35,151 nucleotides of DNA from Alphaproteobacteria bacterium (GCA_016780765.1 JADHLH010000016.1:1-35151); one strand, 5' to 3'; positions 1 through 8,449 are shown, counted from the stretch's first letter. Numbers and translations are program-made. Notes: generated by a model not told the origin, from the letters alone.

Positions 1-52
1 GATCAATCACCAGGCCAAGCTTGATGGCCGATGGTTCCGGCAACATGGTCAT
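1..52 (-). CDS. soeB: Sulfite dehydrogenase iron-sulfur subunit SoeB (N-terminal fragment)
   Basis: Only the first 17 codons are inside the window. The ATG overlaps the soeA stop as ATGA, and the reading begins MTMLPEPSAIKLGLVID. A KLGLVID segment just before the first ferredoxin cysteine motif is typical of the ferredoxin-like subunit of SoeABC/DMSO-reductase-type complexes, where it usually continues into DxDxCVGCHAC. The protein would carry four [4Fe-4S] clusters and pass electrons from SoeA to the membrane subunit SoeC. The cysteine motifs lie off the left edge, so the identification rests on the short N-terminus plus position directly after soeA. Confidence 0.7.
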   Translation of the reverse strand, partial: MTMLPEPSAIKLGLVID

Positions 53-2943
53 GAAGCATCTCCCTTGGTCTTGGTCTTGGTCTTGTCCTGCTCTGTCCAT
101 TCCATACCGTAACGCAGCGCTGCGTCCGGTCTGGGGCCACCATTCACCCGCGGCAGCGTATCGAATTGCGGCCAGGATTCAGCCGGCTCATCAGCTGCCG
201 CCTTTTCAATCCGGACCCGCAGATCAAACCACGCGGCCTGACCGGTCACCGGATCGGAATTGGCCCAGCGCATACCGTCATCCTGCGTTGGCAACAATTC
301 ATGGATCAGATGGTTCAGCAGGAAGCCCTTTTTGGCTTCTGGCGCATCGGGGTCGAGTTGCCAGGCACCTTTGCGCTTGCCGATCGCGTTCCATGTCCAG
401 ATGGTGTGTTCATTCACCCCTTCCATGACCGCCACCGGCGCACGAATCTTGCCATGGTGCGATGTCACCCAGATCCAGTCACCGTCAGCCAGATCATGCG
501 CGGCTGCCAGCGTCGCCGAAACAAACATCGGGTTATGCCCGTGAATTTGGCGCAGCCACGCATTCTGCGACCCCCAGGAATGATACATGGCCATCGGGCG
601 TTGGGTCAGCGCATGCAGCGGAAACGTGCCAGCATCGACGGCACTACCCTCAAACGGTGCATACCATGACGGCAGCGGCGTAAAACAGCGATGGATACGA
701 TCCTTCAGATGTGCCGGTGGTTGTTGCGGGCCATGACCTTCCGCTGCCAGACGGAACTTTTGCAGCACTTCGGAGTAAATCTGGAACGCATAGGGTTGCG
801 GGGCATCATAGAACCCCATCTCTACGGCAAAATCCTGATAGGCAGCGTTTGCCTGTTTGAAATAGCGCGCCTCGGCCGGGATGTCGGCATGCCAGAACGC
901 GCCATTTTTGATATAGGCATCCAACTGGTCCGCATTGGGCGCGCCGCGCCCTTTCTCATTGCCCTTTTCACCGCGAAAACCGGCCAGTGGGCCGATGCCG
1001 GGCTTGCGCTCATGATTGACGATATAGTCACCATAATCCTTGAATTTTGGTGATCCGTCGCCATTCACCATGCCGGGCAAACCAAGTCGCGCGCCCAGAT
1101 CCAGCAGCACTGACTGGAAGCCGCGCACATCACGATCAGGTTCCACCACCGGCCAGCGAATGGCATCGGCGACGCCGTCAGCCTCGCAGATTGGCCGATC
1201 CAGCAGCGAGATCGCGTCATGGCGTTCAAGATAGGTGGTGTCCGGCAAAATCAGATCGGCATAGGCGACCATTTCAGATGAATAGGCATCCGAATAGATG
1301 ATCTTGGGAATCTTGTAGTCACCAGTCTGAGGATCGGTCTCGGTCAGCATATCCATGACACCGCGTGTATTCATTGAGGAATTCCACGCCATATTGGCCA
1401 TATACATGAACAGGACATCCACCGGATAGGGATCACCCGCCACCGCGTTGGAGATGACCATATGCATCATCCCGTGCGCCGACATCGGGGCATCCCAGCT
1501 ATAGGCCTTGTCGATCCGCTGGGGTGCGCCATTGTCATCAATGATCAGGTCTTCCGGCCCCAATACATAACCAAGCGGCGCACCGCCAAGCGGCGTATCG
1601 GGTGCCACCTGATCAGGCCGGCCAGCGGGTTTCGGGTGCGCATGCGGCGGTTTCGGATATGGCGGCTTGAAACGAAAACCGCCCGGGGCCTCGACCGAGC
1701 CCAGAAGAAGCTGCAGCACATGCAGCGCGCGGCAGGTCTGGAAGCCGTTCGAATGCGCCGAGATACCGCGCATTGCATGCATCGACACCGGACGGCCGAT
1801 CATCTTGTCATGCCGTTCACCCTTCCAGTCGGTCCAGGGCTGGTCGATCACCACCTCTTCAGCAAAGGCGGCTTCGGCCAGATCTGCCGCAAACTGGCGG
1901 ATACGGTCCGCACTGATGCCAACAGCCGGGCTGACCGCCTCGGGGGCATAGGCATCATCCAGCCACGCTTCACCCATCAGCATGAAGACAGGCACGGCTG
2001 TTCCGCCGCCGTCCACCTTTACCTCACCATGCAGTGCCACCTTCACCGCAGCAGCATCATGCGGTGCAGGCTTGCCGGTTGCCCGGTCCAGCACCTGCGG
2101 CGTGCCCGCATCATCACGCAGGAACAGCCCGTCATTTGCTGCACCCGGATTGCGGATAACCAGCCACGGCGCGTTGGTATAGCGCGCCAGATAATCGATA
2201 TCGACCTTGCCAGCGCGCAACAACTCGCGGATCACCGACAGAATCAACAGCCCGTCCGTGCCCGGGGTCACCCCGAACCAGTCATCCGAAATAGCCGCAT
2301 AACCGGTCTGCACCGGATTGACCGAAATCACCCGTGCGCCGCGTCCCTTCAGCTTGCCAAGTCCCATCTTGATAGGGTTTGAATCATGGTCTTCGGCAAC
2401 GCCAAACAGCACAAACAGCTTGGTCAGGTCCCAGTCGGGCGAGCCAAACTCCCAGAACGCGCCGCCAAGCGTGTAGATGCCGCCCGCCGCCATATTGACC
2501 GAACAGAACCCGCCATGCGCGGCAAAATTGGGGGTTCCGAATTGTTGTGCCCACCAGCCGGTCAGCGCTTGCGACTGGTCCCTGCCGGTAAAGAAGGCCA
2601 GCTTCTTCGGATCGGTTTTGCGGATCGGTCCCAGCCAGCCCACCGCCGTTTCCAGCGCCTCTTCCCAGCTGATCGGTTCAAACTGGCCAGACCCGCGCGG
2701 GCCAACCCGTTTCATCGGGCTTTGCAGGCGTGCCGGTGAGTAATGCTGCATGATCCCGGCTGAGCCCTTGGCACACAGCACACCCTTATTGACCGGGTGA
2801 TCACGATTGCCCTCGATATAGCGAATCTTGCCATCGCGCAGATGCACATTGATGCCGCAGCGGCAGGCGCACATATAGCAGGTCGTTTGCTTGATCTCGT
2901 CGCTGACTTTTGGCGCGGTATCAATCCGGGGCTCTACACTCAT
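49..2943 (-). CDS. soeA: Molybdopterin oxidoreductase, sulfite dehydrogenase catalytic subunit SoeA-like
   Basis: A 964-residue Mo-bis-MGD enzyme of the DMSO reductase superfamily. The N-terminus carries a [4Fe-4S] motif with Cys22, Cys25, Cys29 and Cys57 (CxxCxxxC, then GVLCAKG). Cys147, in GGFCSVNMA, sits where the molybdenum-ligand cysteine of PsrA/PhsA/SoeA-type enzymes lies. There is no twin-arginine signal peptide, which fits the cytoplasm-facing SoeABC complex that oxidises sulfite to sulfate and reduces quinone. The start overlaps the pta stop (ATGA) and the stop overlaps soeB (ATGA), so the three genes are translationally coupled. With pta and taurine genes next door, its likely job is removing sulfite released from sulfoacetaldehyde. 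The last residues form a KTKTKTK tail from a hexanucleotide repeat. Related thiosulfate or polysulfide reductases are alternatives, but the context favours sulfite. Confidence 0.82.
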   Translation of the reverse strand: MSVEPRIDTAPKVSDEIKQTTCYMCACRCGINVHLRDGKIRYIEGNRDHPVNKGVLCAKGSAGIMQHYSPARLQSPMKRVGPRGSGQFEPISWEEALETAVGWLGPIRKTDPKKLAFFTGRDQSQALTGWWAQQFGTPNFAAHGGFCSVNMAAGGIYTLGGAFWEFGSPDWDLTKLFVLFGVAEDHDSNPIKMGLGKLKGRGARVISVNPVQTGYAAISDDWFGVTPGTDGLLILSVIRELLRAGKVDIDYLARYTNAPWLVIRNPGAANDGLFLRDDAGTPQVLDRATGKPAPHDAAAVKVALHGEVKVDGGGTAVPVFMLMGEAWLDDAYAPEAVSPAVGISADRIRQFAADLAEAAFAEEVVIDQPWTDWKGERHDKMIGRPVSMHAMRGISAHSNGFQTCRALHVLQLLLGSVEAPGGFRFKPPYPKPPHAHPKPAGRPDQVAPDTPLGGAPLGYVLGPEDLIIDDNGAPQRIDKAYSWDAPMSAHGMMHMVISNAVAGDPYPVDVLFMYMANMAWNSSMNTRGVMDMLTETDPQTGDYKIPKIIYSDAYSSEMVAYADLILPDTTYLERHDAISLLDRPICEADGVADAIRWPVVEPDRDVRGFQSVLLDLGARLGLPGMVNGDGSPKFKDYGDYIVNHERKPGIGPLAGFRGEKGNEKGRGAPNADQLDAYIKNGAFWHADIPAEARYFKQANAAYQDFAVEMGFYDAPQPYAFQIYSEVLQKFRLAAEGHGPQQPPAHLKDRIHRCFTPLPSWYAPFEGSAVDAGTFPLHALTQRPMAMYHSWGSQNAWLRQIHGHNPMFVSATLAAAHDLADGDWIWVTSHHGKIRAPVAVMEGVNEHTIWTWNAIGKRKGAWQLDPDAPEAKKGFLLNHLIHELLPTQDDGMRWANSDPVTGQAAWFDLRVRIEKAAADEPAESWPQFDTLPRVNGGPRPDAALRYGMEWTEQDKTKTKTKGDAS
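65..88. repeat. Hexanucleotide tandem repeat in the soeA 3' end
   Basis: Three perfect TTGGTC units (65-82) and one imperfect unit (TTGTCC). Read in the soeA frame they encode alternating Lys-Thr (KTKTKTK) six residues before the C-terminus. Likely a slippage-prone, non-essential tail. Confidence 0.85.
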
Positions 2944-3914
2944 TCCTGTTCCTCCTGACCGGCGATCGCGGCCAATACCAGAGATGCCAGACGCGCTGCC
3001 GGAGGGTCTGACCGGCTGGTCAGAATAATCGGTACGCGCCCGCCAAGCACAACACCCGCAGCAAGGCCGCCGGCAAAATAGACGATAGATTTGAATAGCA
3101 CATTGCCGGCCACAATGTCAGGAACGACAACTGCGTCAGCATGTCCGGCCACCCTGCCCTGCGGGTTGTCGCCTTCGATCCCCTTGATGCTGGCTGACAG
3201 GGGCGAGACCGCAAGGTCAAAAGACAGTGGACCGGCAAAGTCCGCAGCGCCATCAGCCGCCCCGGCGGCCACAGCAACTTCGGCCCCTTCAATACTGGAC
3301 GGCATGGCTGGCAGTTCTGATTCGGTGGCAGACAGAACGGCAATTCGCGGGCGCGCAATGCCCATGCGCCGCAACAAAGCTGCCATTTCCAGCGCCGCAG
3401 TTGTGCGGGTTGTGACATCCGGTGCGATATTGACCGCCGCATCACTGATCAGAAGCGGGCGTCCGCCATCAGGCGGCACCATGGCAAAAACATGCACAAG
3501 CCGCCGCGTTGTGCGAATACCGGATGCTCGGCGCACAATACCGCCCATGAAGACATCGGTGTGCAGCTGGCCCTTGACCAGACCTGCCGCACGGCCCTCG
3601 GCAACCAGCGCAATAGCCGTGGTGATTGCACCCTCTTCGCCATTCGCATCAATGATCTCTGCGCCTGCCAGATCCCATCCAATGGCAGCGGCGTCTTTTG
3701 CAATCTGCGCCGCCTCACCAACCAGCAACGGCAGGGCAAGCCCGGCAGCCACCGCATCACGTGCTGTTTCCAGCGTGGCAGTACCAGTGGCCCTGACAAA
3801 GGCCATCGGGCGCGGCACGGTCCCGGCAGCAAGCGCCAGAAAATCATCCGGGCACGCAGCTGGCGGTGTGCGCAAAAAGGCACTGCTATTCTTGTCTGAC
3901 AGACTGGCCGCCAT
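2940..3914 (-). CDS. pta: Phosphate acetyltransferase (short PTA_PTB type)
   Basis: A 324-residue protein of the phosphate acetyl/butyryl transferase family, without the long N-terminal DRTGG/BioD-like extension of E. coli Pta. It shows the family's alternating Rossmann-like pattern: VLVGEAAQIAKDAA-type segment near residue 85, GLVKGQLHTDVFMGGI near 135, DAAVNIAPD near 180, and a C-terminal GDNPQGRVAGHADAVVVPDIVAGNVLFKS segment (positions about 2986-3180). It interconverts acetyl phosphate and acetyl-CoA. Between soeA and tauR the obvious role is converting the acetyl phosphate made by sulfoacetaldehyde acetyltransferase (Xsc) to acetyl-CoA. ATG at 3914 lies downstream of a purine-rich GGGGGGAAGG stretch. 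A role with phosphate butyryl substrates cannot be excluded from sequence alone. Confidence 0.85.
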   Translation of the reverse strand: MAASLSDKNSSAFLRTPPAACPDDFLALAAGTVPRPMAFVRATGTATLETARDAVAAGLALPLLVGEAAQIAKDAAAIGWDLAGAEIIDANGEEGAITTAIALVAEGRAAGLVKGQLHTDVFMGGIVRRASGIRTTRRLVHVFAMVPPDGGRPLLISDAAVNIAPDVTTRTTAALEMAALLRRMGIARPRIAVLSATESELPAMPSSIEGAEVAVAAGAADGAADFAGPLSFDLAVSPLSASIKGIEGDNPQGRVAGHADAVVVPDIVAGNVLFKSIVYFAGGLAAGVVLGGRVPIILTSRSDPPAARLASLVLAAIAGQEEQE

Positions 3915-4019
3915 TGGAACCGAAACCTTCCCCCCGTAACGGCTGCCATCATTACAGCAAGCCGCCTGTGTTCAATAATGTTCGCATCGGCGTCTGAAGC
4001 GATCACCGCCGGCGCGCCT

Positions 4020-4065
4020 AACATGAAACTGCCAGCAGACACTGTCAATCAAGCTGGCTGTCCAG
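4020..4065 (-). promoter_or_regulatory. Candidate pta-soeAB promoter with CTGG-type regulator sites
   Basis: On the minus strand a perfect TTGACA (4048-4043) is followed after 17 bases by CATGTT (4025-4020), a weak -10. CTGGACA (4065-4059) lies 11 bases upstream of the -35, and CTGGCAG (4035-4029) lies 30 bp from it, in the spacer. As I recall, TauR of Rhodobacter capsulatus binds direct repeats beginning CTGGAC; that resemblance is the only reason for linking these to TauR. The rest of the 227-base gap shows nothing else I can name. Confidence 0.35.
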
Positions 4066-4141
4066 ACATCAAATTTGCGGCTTTGATGATCGGCCTTGCC
4101 GCGCTGATCGGGCGTGTGACGCGCCGCTGTCATTTGCGCCC

Positions 4142-5626
4142 TCAGGGCCGCAATGTTTCCACCGCCGCCGCAAGCCGCCCTATACCCTCAGCGATCTGCG
4201 ATTCACCGATTGATGAATAGGCCAGCCGAAAATAGTTGTGTTGCGCTGCACCCGGCTGGAAAAACACCTCACCCGGCTCGATCAACACCCCCATTTCGGC
4301 GGCGCGGTCTGCCAGCGCGCGTGAATCCAGCCAGTCCGGTCCCTTCATCCAAAAACTGGTACCCCCGAAATGTGATGCCGTATGCGAAAACAGCTGATGC
4401 TGGTCCAGCGCGGCCTGCAACACCTGCCTGCGCCCGCCAAGGTGACGTCGCAAACGTCTGATCTGCGCATCGTAATGACCCAGCGCCATGAAGTAGGCCA
4501 ATGTGCGCTGGGCATGGCCGGGCGGGTGGCGCAAAATCAGATGCCGTAGGGCGCGCGCCTGCTCAATCAGTTGTTCGGGTGCCACAAGATACCCAAGCCG
4601 CAATCCCGGAAAAACCGATTTTGACAGGCTGCCAACATAGATGACACGCCCGTCATGATCCTGCGATTTCAATGCAGGTGTGGCTGGTTCGAGAAAGTTC
4701 ATCTCGAACTCGTAATCATCCTCGATGATGATGAAGTCATGTTGGCGTGCCAGATCCAGCAGCGCCCGCCTGCGGTCGGCCGGCATGGTATGCGTGGTCG
4801 GGCATTGATGGCTGGGGGTGATGAACACGGCATCGCTTTTGCCCAGCACATCCGCATCCAGAACCAGCCCACCCTTGTCGACCGGCAGACATGAAATATT
4901 GTCGGTGCGTTGTTTCAGGATATCACGCAGATCAGGATAGGCCGGGTCCTCGATCACCACATGGCGGTCAGCAGATACAAGCAATTGCGCAATCAGATAC
5001 AGGGCATTCTGCGCGCCAAGCGTAACAAGGATTTGTTCCGGACGCGCTGCAATCCCCCGCCGTGGCAGGCTGCGTGAGCAGATATAATTGACCAGCATCG
5101 GGTCATCATCCAGCCCGAAATCGCCAACCATACGGCCAAAATTGCGCATGCCCAGCGCCTGACGCGCGCAATCGCGCCAGTCGGTCATCGAGAACAGCTC
5201 GTTATCGACCTGCCCGTATACAAAGGGAAACGGGTATTCACGCCAGTTGAGCGGTTTTCGCACCGGCCGGATATCGGTGCAGCTTTGCACCAGCTTGCGA
5301 TCCCAGTCGATGCCCGCCATATCGCCGGGCACGTCGCTGGATGTGCCGGCGGGCGACACAAGACGCGACACGGGCGCATCAATACTGACGATATAGCCAC
5401 TGCGTTCACGCGGCTGCACAAAACCGGTATCGATCAGCGCCTGATACGCCAGCACAACAGTATTGCGCGAGACGCCCAGCTGTGTTGCCAGCATGCGGCT
5501 GGACGGCAGTTTGTCACCAGGCAGAATGGCGCGGGCCAGAATCGCCTCAACCACCGATTCGCGGATCTGTGCCTGCAGACTTGTCTCGGCTTTCGGATCG
5601 ACAGTGATGATCAGGTGATCCAGCAT
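4142..5626 (-). CDS. tauR: MocR/GntR-family transcriptional regulator with aminotransferase domain, TauR-like
   Basis: About 494 residues when started at the ATG at 5626, which has an AGGA element five bases upstream (AGGAAACAG-ATG). An upstream in-frame ATG at 5695 would add 23 residues unlike the family N-terminus. Residues 1-75 are a GntR winged helix (LPSSRMLATQLGVSRNTVVLAYQAL). Residues from about 110 on form a fold-type I aminotransferase-like domain with the PLP-lysine motif SLSKS (Lys336) and GLRLGY. Such MocR proteins sense a ligand through PLP; TauR activates taurine genes. The gene sits divergent to tpa and upstream of pta-soeAB, as expected for the local regulator of taurine dissimilation. 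The TauR name rests on context and the MLDHLIITVDP start; a GabR-like function is possible. Confidence 0.8.
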   Translation of the reverse strand: MLDHLIITVDPKAETSLQAQIRESVVEAILARAILPGDKLPSSRMLATQLGVSRNTVVLAYQALIDTGFVQPRERSGYIVSIDAPVSRLVSPAGTSSDVPGDMAGIDWDRKLVQSCTDIRPVRKPLNWREYPFPFVYGQVDNELFSMTDWRDCARQALGMRNFGRMVGDFGLDDDPMLVNYICSRSLPRRGIAARPEQILVTLGAQNALYLIAQLLVSADRHVVIEDPAYPDLRDILKQRTDNISCLPVDKGGLVLDADVLGKSDAVFITPSHQCPTTHTMPADRRRALLDLARQHDFIIIEDDYEFEMNFLEPATPALKSQDHDGRVIYVGSLSKSVFPGLRLGYLVAPEQLIEQARALRHLILRHPPGHAQRTLAYFMALGHYDAQIRRLRRHLGGRRQVLQAALDQHQLFSHTASHFGGTSFWMKGPDWLDSRALADRAAEMGVLIEPGEVFFQPGAAQHNYFRLAYSSIGESQIAEGIGRLAAAVETLRP

Positions 5627-5705
5627 CTGTTTCCTGCCTGTTGCAGCGGCCAGACTGCGCGGCGAATCGCCCCAGTTGGCGTGTTCTGGCTCCATGATAA
5701 GCCTG

Positions 5706-5719
5706 ATCTGGTTCTATAG
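5706..5719. promoter_or_regulatory. Candidate tauR promoter element / MocR site
   Basis: The plus strand reads ATCTGGTTCTATAG; its complement supplies TATAGA (5718-5713), a plausible -10 for tauR, with a loosely matching TAGACA 15 bases further upstream. CTGG followed by an AT-rich CTATAG palindrome overlapping the -10 resembles sites reported for self-regulated MocR factors. No footprint-level support is visible. Confidence 0.3.
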
Positions 5720-5830
5720 TAGGCCGGAAAGCCTGTCTAGCCTTTGACATTAGCGGGGTAGCGTGCAGAGTTGGCATGTGACATGTGCCGTGTCACACCG
5801 TTGCTGCAAAGCCGCCGTATGCGACCAATT

Positions 5831-5890
5831 CCGGTGCCAGATGCCGGTGCCAGATGCCGGTGCCAGATGCCGGTGCCAGATGCCGATACC
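5831..5890. repeat. 13-bp tandem repeat in the tpa leader
   Basis: Four perfect copies of CCGGTGCCAGATG (5831-5843, 5844-5856, 5857-5869, 5870-5882) and a diverged partial copy (5883-5890). The array is bracketed by ACCAATT at 5824-5830 and again at 5888-5894. It ends 25 bases before the tpa start codon, so it lies in the 5' leader or promoter. Each unit contains CCAGAT, whose complement ATCTGG also occurs in the tauR promoter element at 5706. Confidence 0.95.
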
Positions 5891-5907
5891 AATTGAGGGA
5901 GACCACC

Positions 5908-7236
5908 ATGTCCGATACAGCCATGTCCTATGACGTGAATTCGCTTGAAGCGCACTGGATGCCCTTCTCTGCCAACCGTGACTTCAAGAAAAACCCGCGG
6001 ATGGTTGTCAAATCCGAAGGCATGTATATGTGGGATTACAAGGGCGGGCAGGTCATTGACGGGTCCTCGGCCCTGTTCTGCACACCGGCTGGCCATGGTC
6101 GTCGCGAAATTGCCGAAGCTGTCTATAACCAGATGCTGAACAATGACTATGCGCCGCATTTCCAGCTTGGCCATCCGGGTTCGTTCGAACTGGCCGAGCG
6201 TGTCTGCCGGCTGCTGCCAGATGATTTCAATCACCTGTTCTTCACGAATTCCGGATCGGAATCAGTGGAAACGGCGATCAAGGTAATCCTGGCCTATCAG
6301 CGGGCGCGGGGCGAGTCGCAGCGCAACCGGCTGATCAGCCGCGAGCGCGCCTATCACGGCGTCAATATGGGCGGTGTGTCGCTTGCGGGCATGGTGCGCA
6401 ACCGCGAAACCTTTGGCCTGACCCTGCCCAATATCTCGCTGATCCGGCACACCTGGACCGAGGACCAGCGCTTTTCGAAAGGCCAGCCCAAGACTGGCGC
6501 AGAACTGGCGATGGATCTGGACCGGATTGCCGAAAATCTTGGAGGCAGCACGCTGGCGGCTGTGTTCATTGAACCTGTGGCCGGATCAACCGGCACGCTG
6601 GTCCCGCCTGTGGGCTATCTCGAGAAAATCCGCGAAATCTGCGACAAGCACGGCATGCTGTTGGTGTTTGACGAGGTGATCACCGGGTTCGGGCGTATGG
6701 GCACACCATTTGCCACACAGAAATTCAACGTCAAGCCGGATATCATCACCATGGCAAAGGCGCTGACCAACGGGGCCATTCCGATGGGCGGTGTTGCGGT
6801 GACTGACGAGATTTATGAAACGGTGACGAACGCCGCACCGGAAAATGCCATCGAATTCTTCCATGGCTATACCTATTCGGCACATCCGGCTGCCTGCGCT
6901 GCCGGTATCGCCACCCAGAAAATCTATGAAACTGAAGGGCTGTTCGAAAACGCAGCTGCGCTGGAGCCCTATTTCCTCGACGCAATTTTCTCGTTGCAGG
7001 ATCATCCGATGGTGGCCGATGTGCGCGGCATCGGCATGATGGGCGGCATCGAGGTGCATCCCGAAGGCGGGCCCGGCAAACGCGGCGGCGAATTGCAAAA
7101 GAAGATGTTCTGGAACGGGCTGCATGTGAAATGGACAGGCGATAACGGTATCATCGCCCCGGCCTTTGTTGCCGAACGCAAACATATCGACGAAATTGTC
7201 GACAAGTTCCGCAAAACCCTCGACCAGATGATGTAA
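5908..7236 (+). CDS. tpa: Class III aminotransferase, probable taurine:pyruvate aminotransferase
   Basis: A 442-residue PLP enzyme of the omega-amino-acid transaminase group. The start at 5908 follows GAGGGAG with a short spacer; the longer reading frame upstream only translates the tandem repeat. Visible features are HWMPFSANRDFKKNPR at the N-terminus, the NSGSESVETAIK PLP-phosphate region, LVFDEVITGFGR, and Schiff-base Lys284 in ITMAKALTNGAIPMGG. The reaction is transfer of an omega-amino group to pyruvate, giving alanine and an aldehyde. Neighbouring tauR, pta and soeAB make taurine (giving sulfoacetaldehyde) the best substrate guess. Beta-alanine or hypotaurine transamination is the main alternative, since the fold does not separate these by eye. 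The next gene follows after 25 bases on the same strand. Confidence 0.8.
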   Translation: MSDTAMSYDVNSLEAHWMPFSANRDFKKNPRMVVKSEGMYMWDYKGGQVIDGSSALFCTPAGHGRREIAEAVYNQMLNNDYAPHFQLGHPGSFELAERVCRLLPDDFNHLFFTNSGSESVETAIKVILAYQRARGESQRNRLISRERAYHGVNMGGVSLAGMVRNRETFGLTLPNISLIRHTWTEDQRFSKGQPKTGAELAMDLDRIAENLGGSTLAAVFIEPVAGSTGTLVPPVGYLEKIREICDKHGMLLVFDEVITGFGRMGTPFATQKFNVKPDIITMAKALTNGAIPMGGVAVTDEIYETVTNAAPENAIEFFHGYTYSAHPAACAAGIATQKIYETEGLFENAAALEPYFLDAIFSLQDHPMVADVRGIGMMGGIEVHPEGGPGKRGGELQKKMFWNGLHVKWTGDNGIIAPAFVAERKHIDEIVDKFRKTLDQMM

Positions 7237-7261
7237 AGCCGCACTGCGGCGGGGGTAAAGC

Positions 7262-8377
7262 ATGGCATTACTGGGTGTGAGCGGTGGCGGCATCGCCGGC
7301 ATGGCAGCCGCATTGGCCGCCAGTCGGGCCGGTCATGATGTGGTGCTGTTCGCAAGACCCGCCGACCAGCCTTTTGCCGGCGGTTTGCAGATTGCACCGA
7401 ACGGCTGGGCAGCGCTTACCCGTCTCGGCATTGCCGAGGCGGCAGAGGCATGCTCGTTGCGTCTCAATAATATAACCGTGCGGGCGCTTGACAGCGGTGC
7501 AACCCTGATCCATCTGCCCTTGGCCCAGCATTATGCAAGCTTCAGCCGCAACGCGCTTTTCGGAATGCTGAATGATGCCGTCGGCGCGCGTGCCAGCCTG
7601 ACGCGTGTCCCGTGTAACCTGACCCATATCGACCAGCCGCCGGCTGGTTCATTGTCGGTCATTGATGAGACTGGCACACGCCATCACCTTGACGGGCTGA
7701 TTGCTGCTGATGGTGGTGACGGTCCCGGCAAGCAACATGTCACCTCGGGCCAGCGTGGCGCGGATATGGGGGCAAAGCTGGCGATGCGGGCGCAGATACC
7801 GCTGCACAGTCTGCCCGCACATTTCGCGCTGCCAGCCAGCCAGCTGTGGCTGGGGCGCGGCGTGCATGTGGTGCACTACCCGATTGGCGATGACCTGAAC
7901 CTTGTTGCGACTTTGCCTGCATCGCGCGCGCGCGCCGACTGGCAGCAGACTGTGATGCCAGCCACGTCGCCGCTGGCTGTTCTTGGCGACCCGGCAATCA
8001 ACTGGGCCCGCACATCCATTTCATCAGCCTTTACCTCCCCCTGCTGGCGGCGCGGCAGCGTGGTGCTGGCAGGTGATGCCGCGCACAGCATGCCGCCACA
8101 TCTGGCGCAAGGGGCCGGGCAAGGTCTGCAGGATGCGGCCAGCCTTCTGGCCTGGCTTGACGGTACAGATAATATCGACACCGCCTTTGCAGGTTATGCG
8201 CGGGAACGTGCCACTGACGTGTCCCGGATTGTCCAGAAGGCCGACATCTCGGGCCGGATCATGGCCATGTCGGGCCCGGTAGCACGGCTGCGTGATCTGG
8301 CATTGAATCTGGGGGGGCCGCGCCTGATGCAAAGCTGGCTGGCCGAGGTCTGGGCAGCTGACCCACGCCTGGTCTGA
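7262..8377 (+). CDS. FAD-dependent aromatic-hydroxylase-type monooxygenase
   Basis: A 371-residue flavoprotein of the PHBH/UbiH/salicylate hydroxylase group. The N-terminal dinucleotide fold is GVSGGGIAGMAAALAA (GxGxxG at about residue 8), followed by GGLQIAPNGWAAL, the segment that carries the ribityl contact in salicylate-hydroxylase-like enzymes. The DG motif is present but modified (AADGGDG), and the GD motif is VVLAGDAAHSMPPHLAQGAGQ with Asp272. Such enzymes hydroxylate a substrate using NAD(P)H and O2. It starts 25 bases after tpa behind a GGCGGGGG stretch and is probably cotranscribed with it, yet no step of taurine catabolism needs such an enzyme. The substrate is unknown. Confidence 0.75.
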   Translation: MALLGVSGGGIAGMAAALAASRAGHDVVLFARPADQPFAGGLQIAPNGWAALTRLGIAEAAEACSLRLNNITVRALDSGATLIHLPLAQHYASFSRNALFGMLNDAVGARASLTRVPCNLTHIDQPPAGSLSVIDETGTRHHLDGLIAADGGDGPGKQHVTSGQRGADMGAKLAMRAQIPLHSLPAHFALPASQLWLGRGVHVVHYPIGDDLNLVATLPASRARADWQQTVMPATSPLAVLGDPAINWARTSISSAFTSPCWRRGSVVLAGDAAHSMPPHLAQGAGQGLQDAASLLAWLDGTDNIDTAFAGYARERATDVSRIVQKADISGRIMAMSGPVARLRDLALNLGGPRLMQSWLAEVWAADPRLV

Positions 8378-8449
8378 TGGCTCACGCATCGCCATTGGTC
8401 AGGCGCCATTCCTCACCCTGCCATTTCTCACTGCAAGAGGCCCTGCGTG

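Noticed and set aside
1462-2382. Plus-strand open frame of 306 codons opposite soeA
   Set aside because: Lies wholly antisense to a motif-complete molybdopterin enzyme, is His/Arg/Gln-rich and has no recognisable domain; a shadow of high-GC codon use.
3091-3939. Plus-strand open frame of 282 codons opposite pta
   Set aside because: Low-complexity Ala/Ser/Pro composition and full antisense overlap with pta, which has clear family motifs.
5744-5749. TTGACA as a tpa promoter -35
   Set aside because: No acceptable -10 hexamer at 16 to 18 bases downstream (CAGAGT, AGAGTT, GAGTTG), so left unannotated.
5831-5890. CRISPR-like array
   Set aside because: Units are only 13 bp, directly abutting, with no spacers and no cas genes.
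7238-7250. GCCGC-ACT-GCGGC hairpin after tpa as a terminator
   Set aside because: Only a 5-bp stem with no T-run and located within the 25-base gap before a gene on the same strand.
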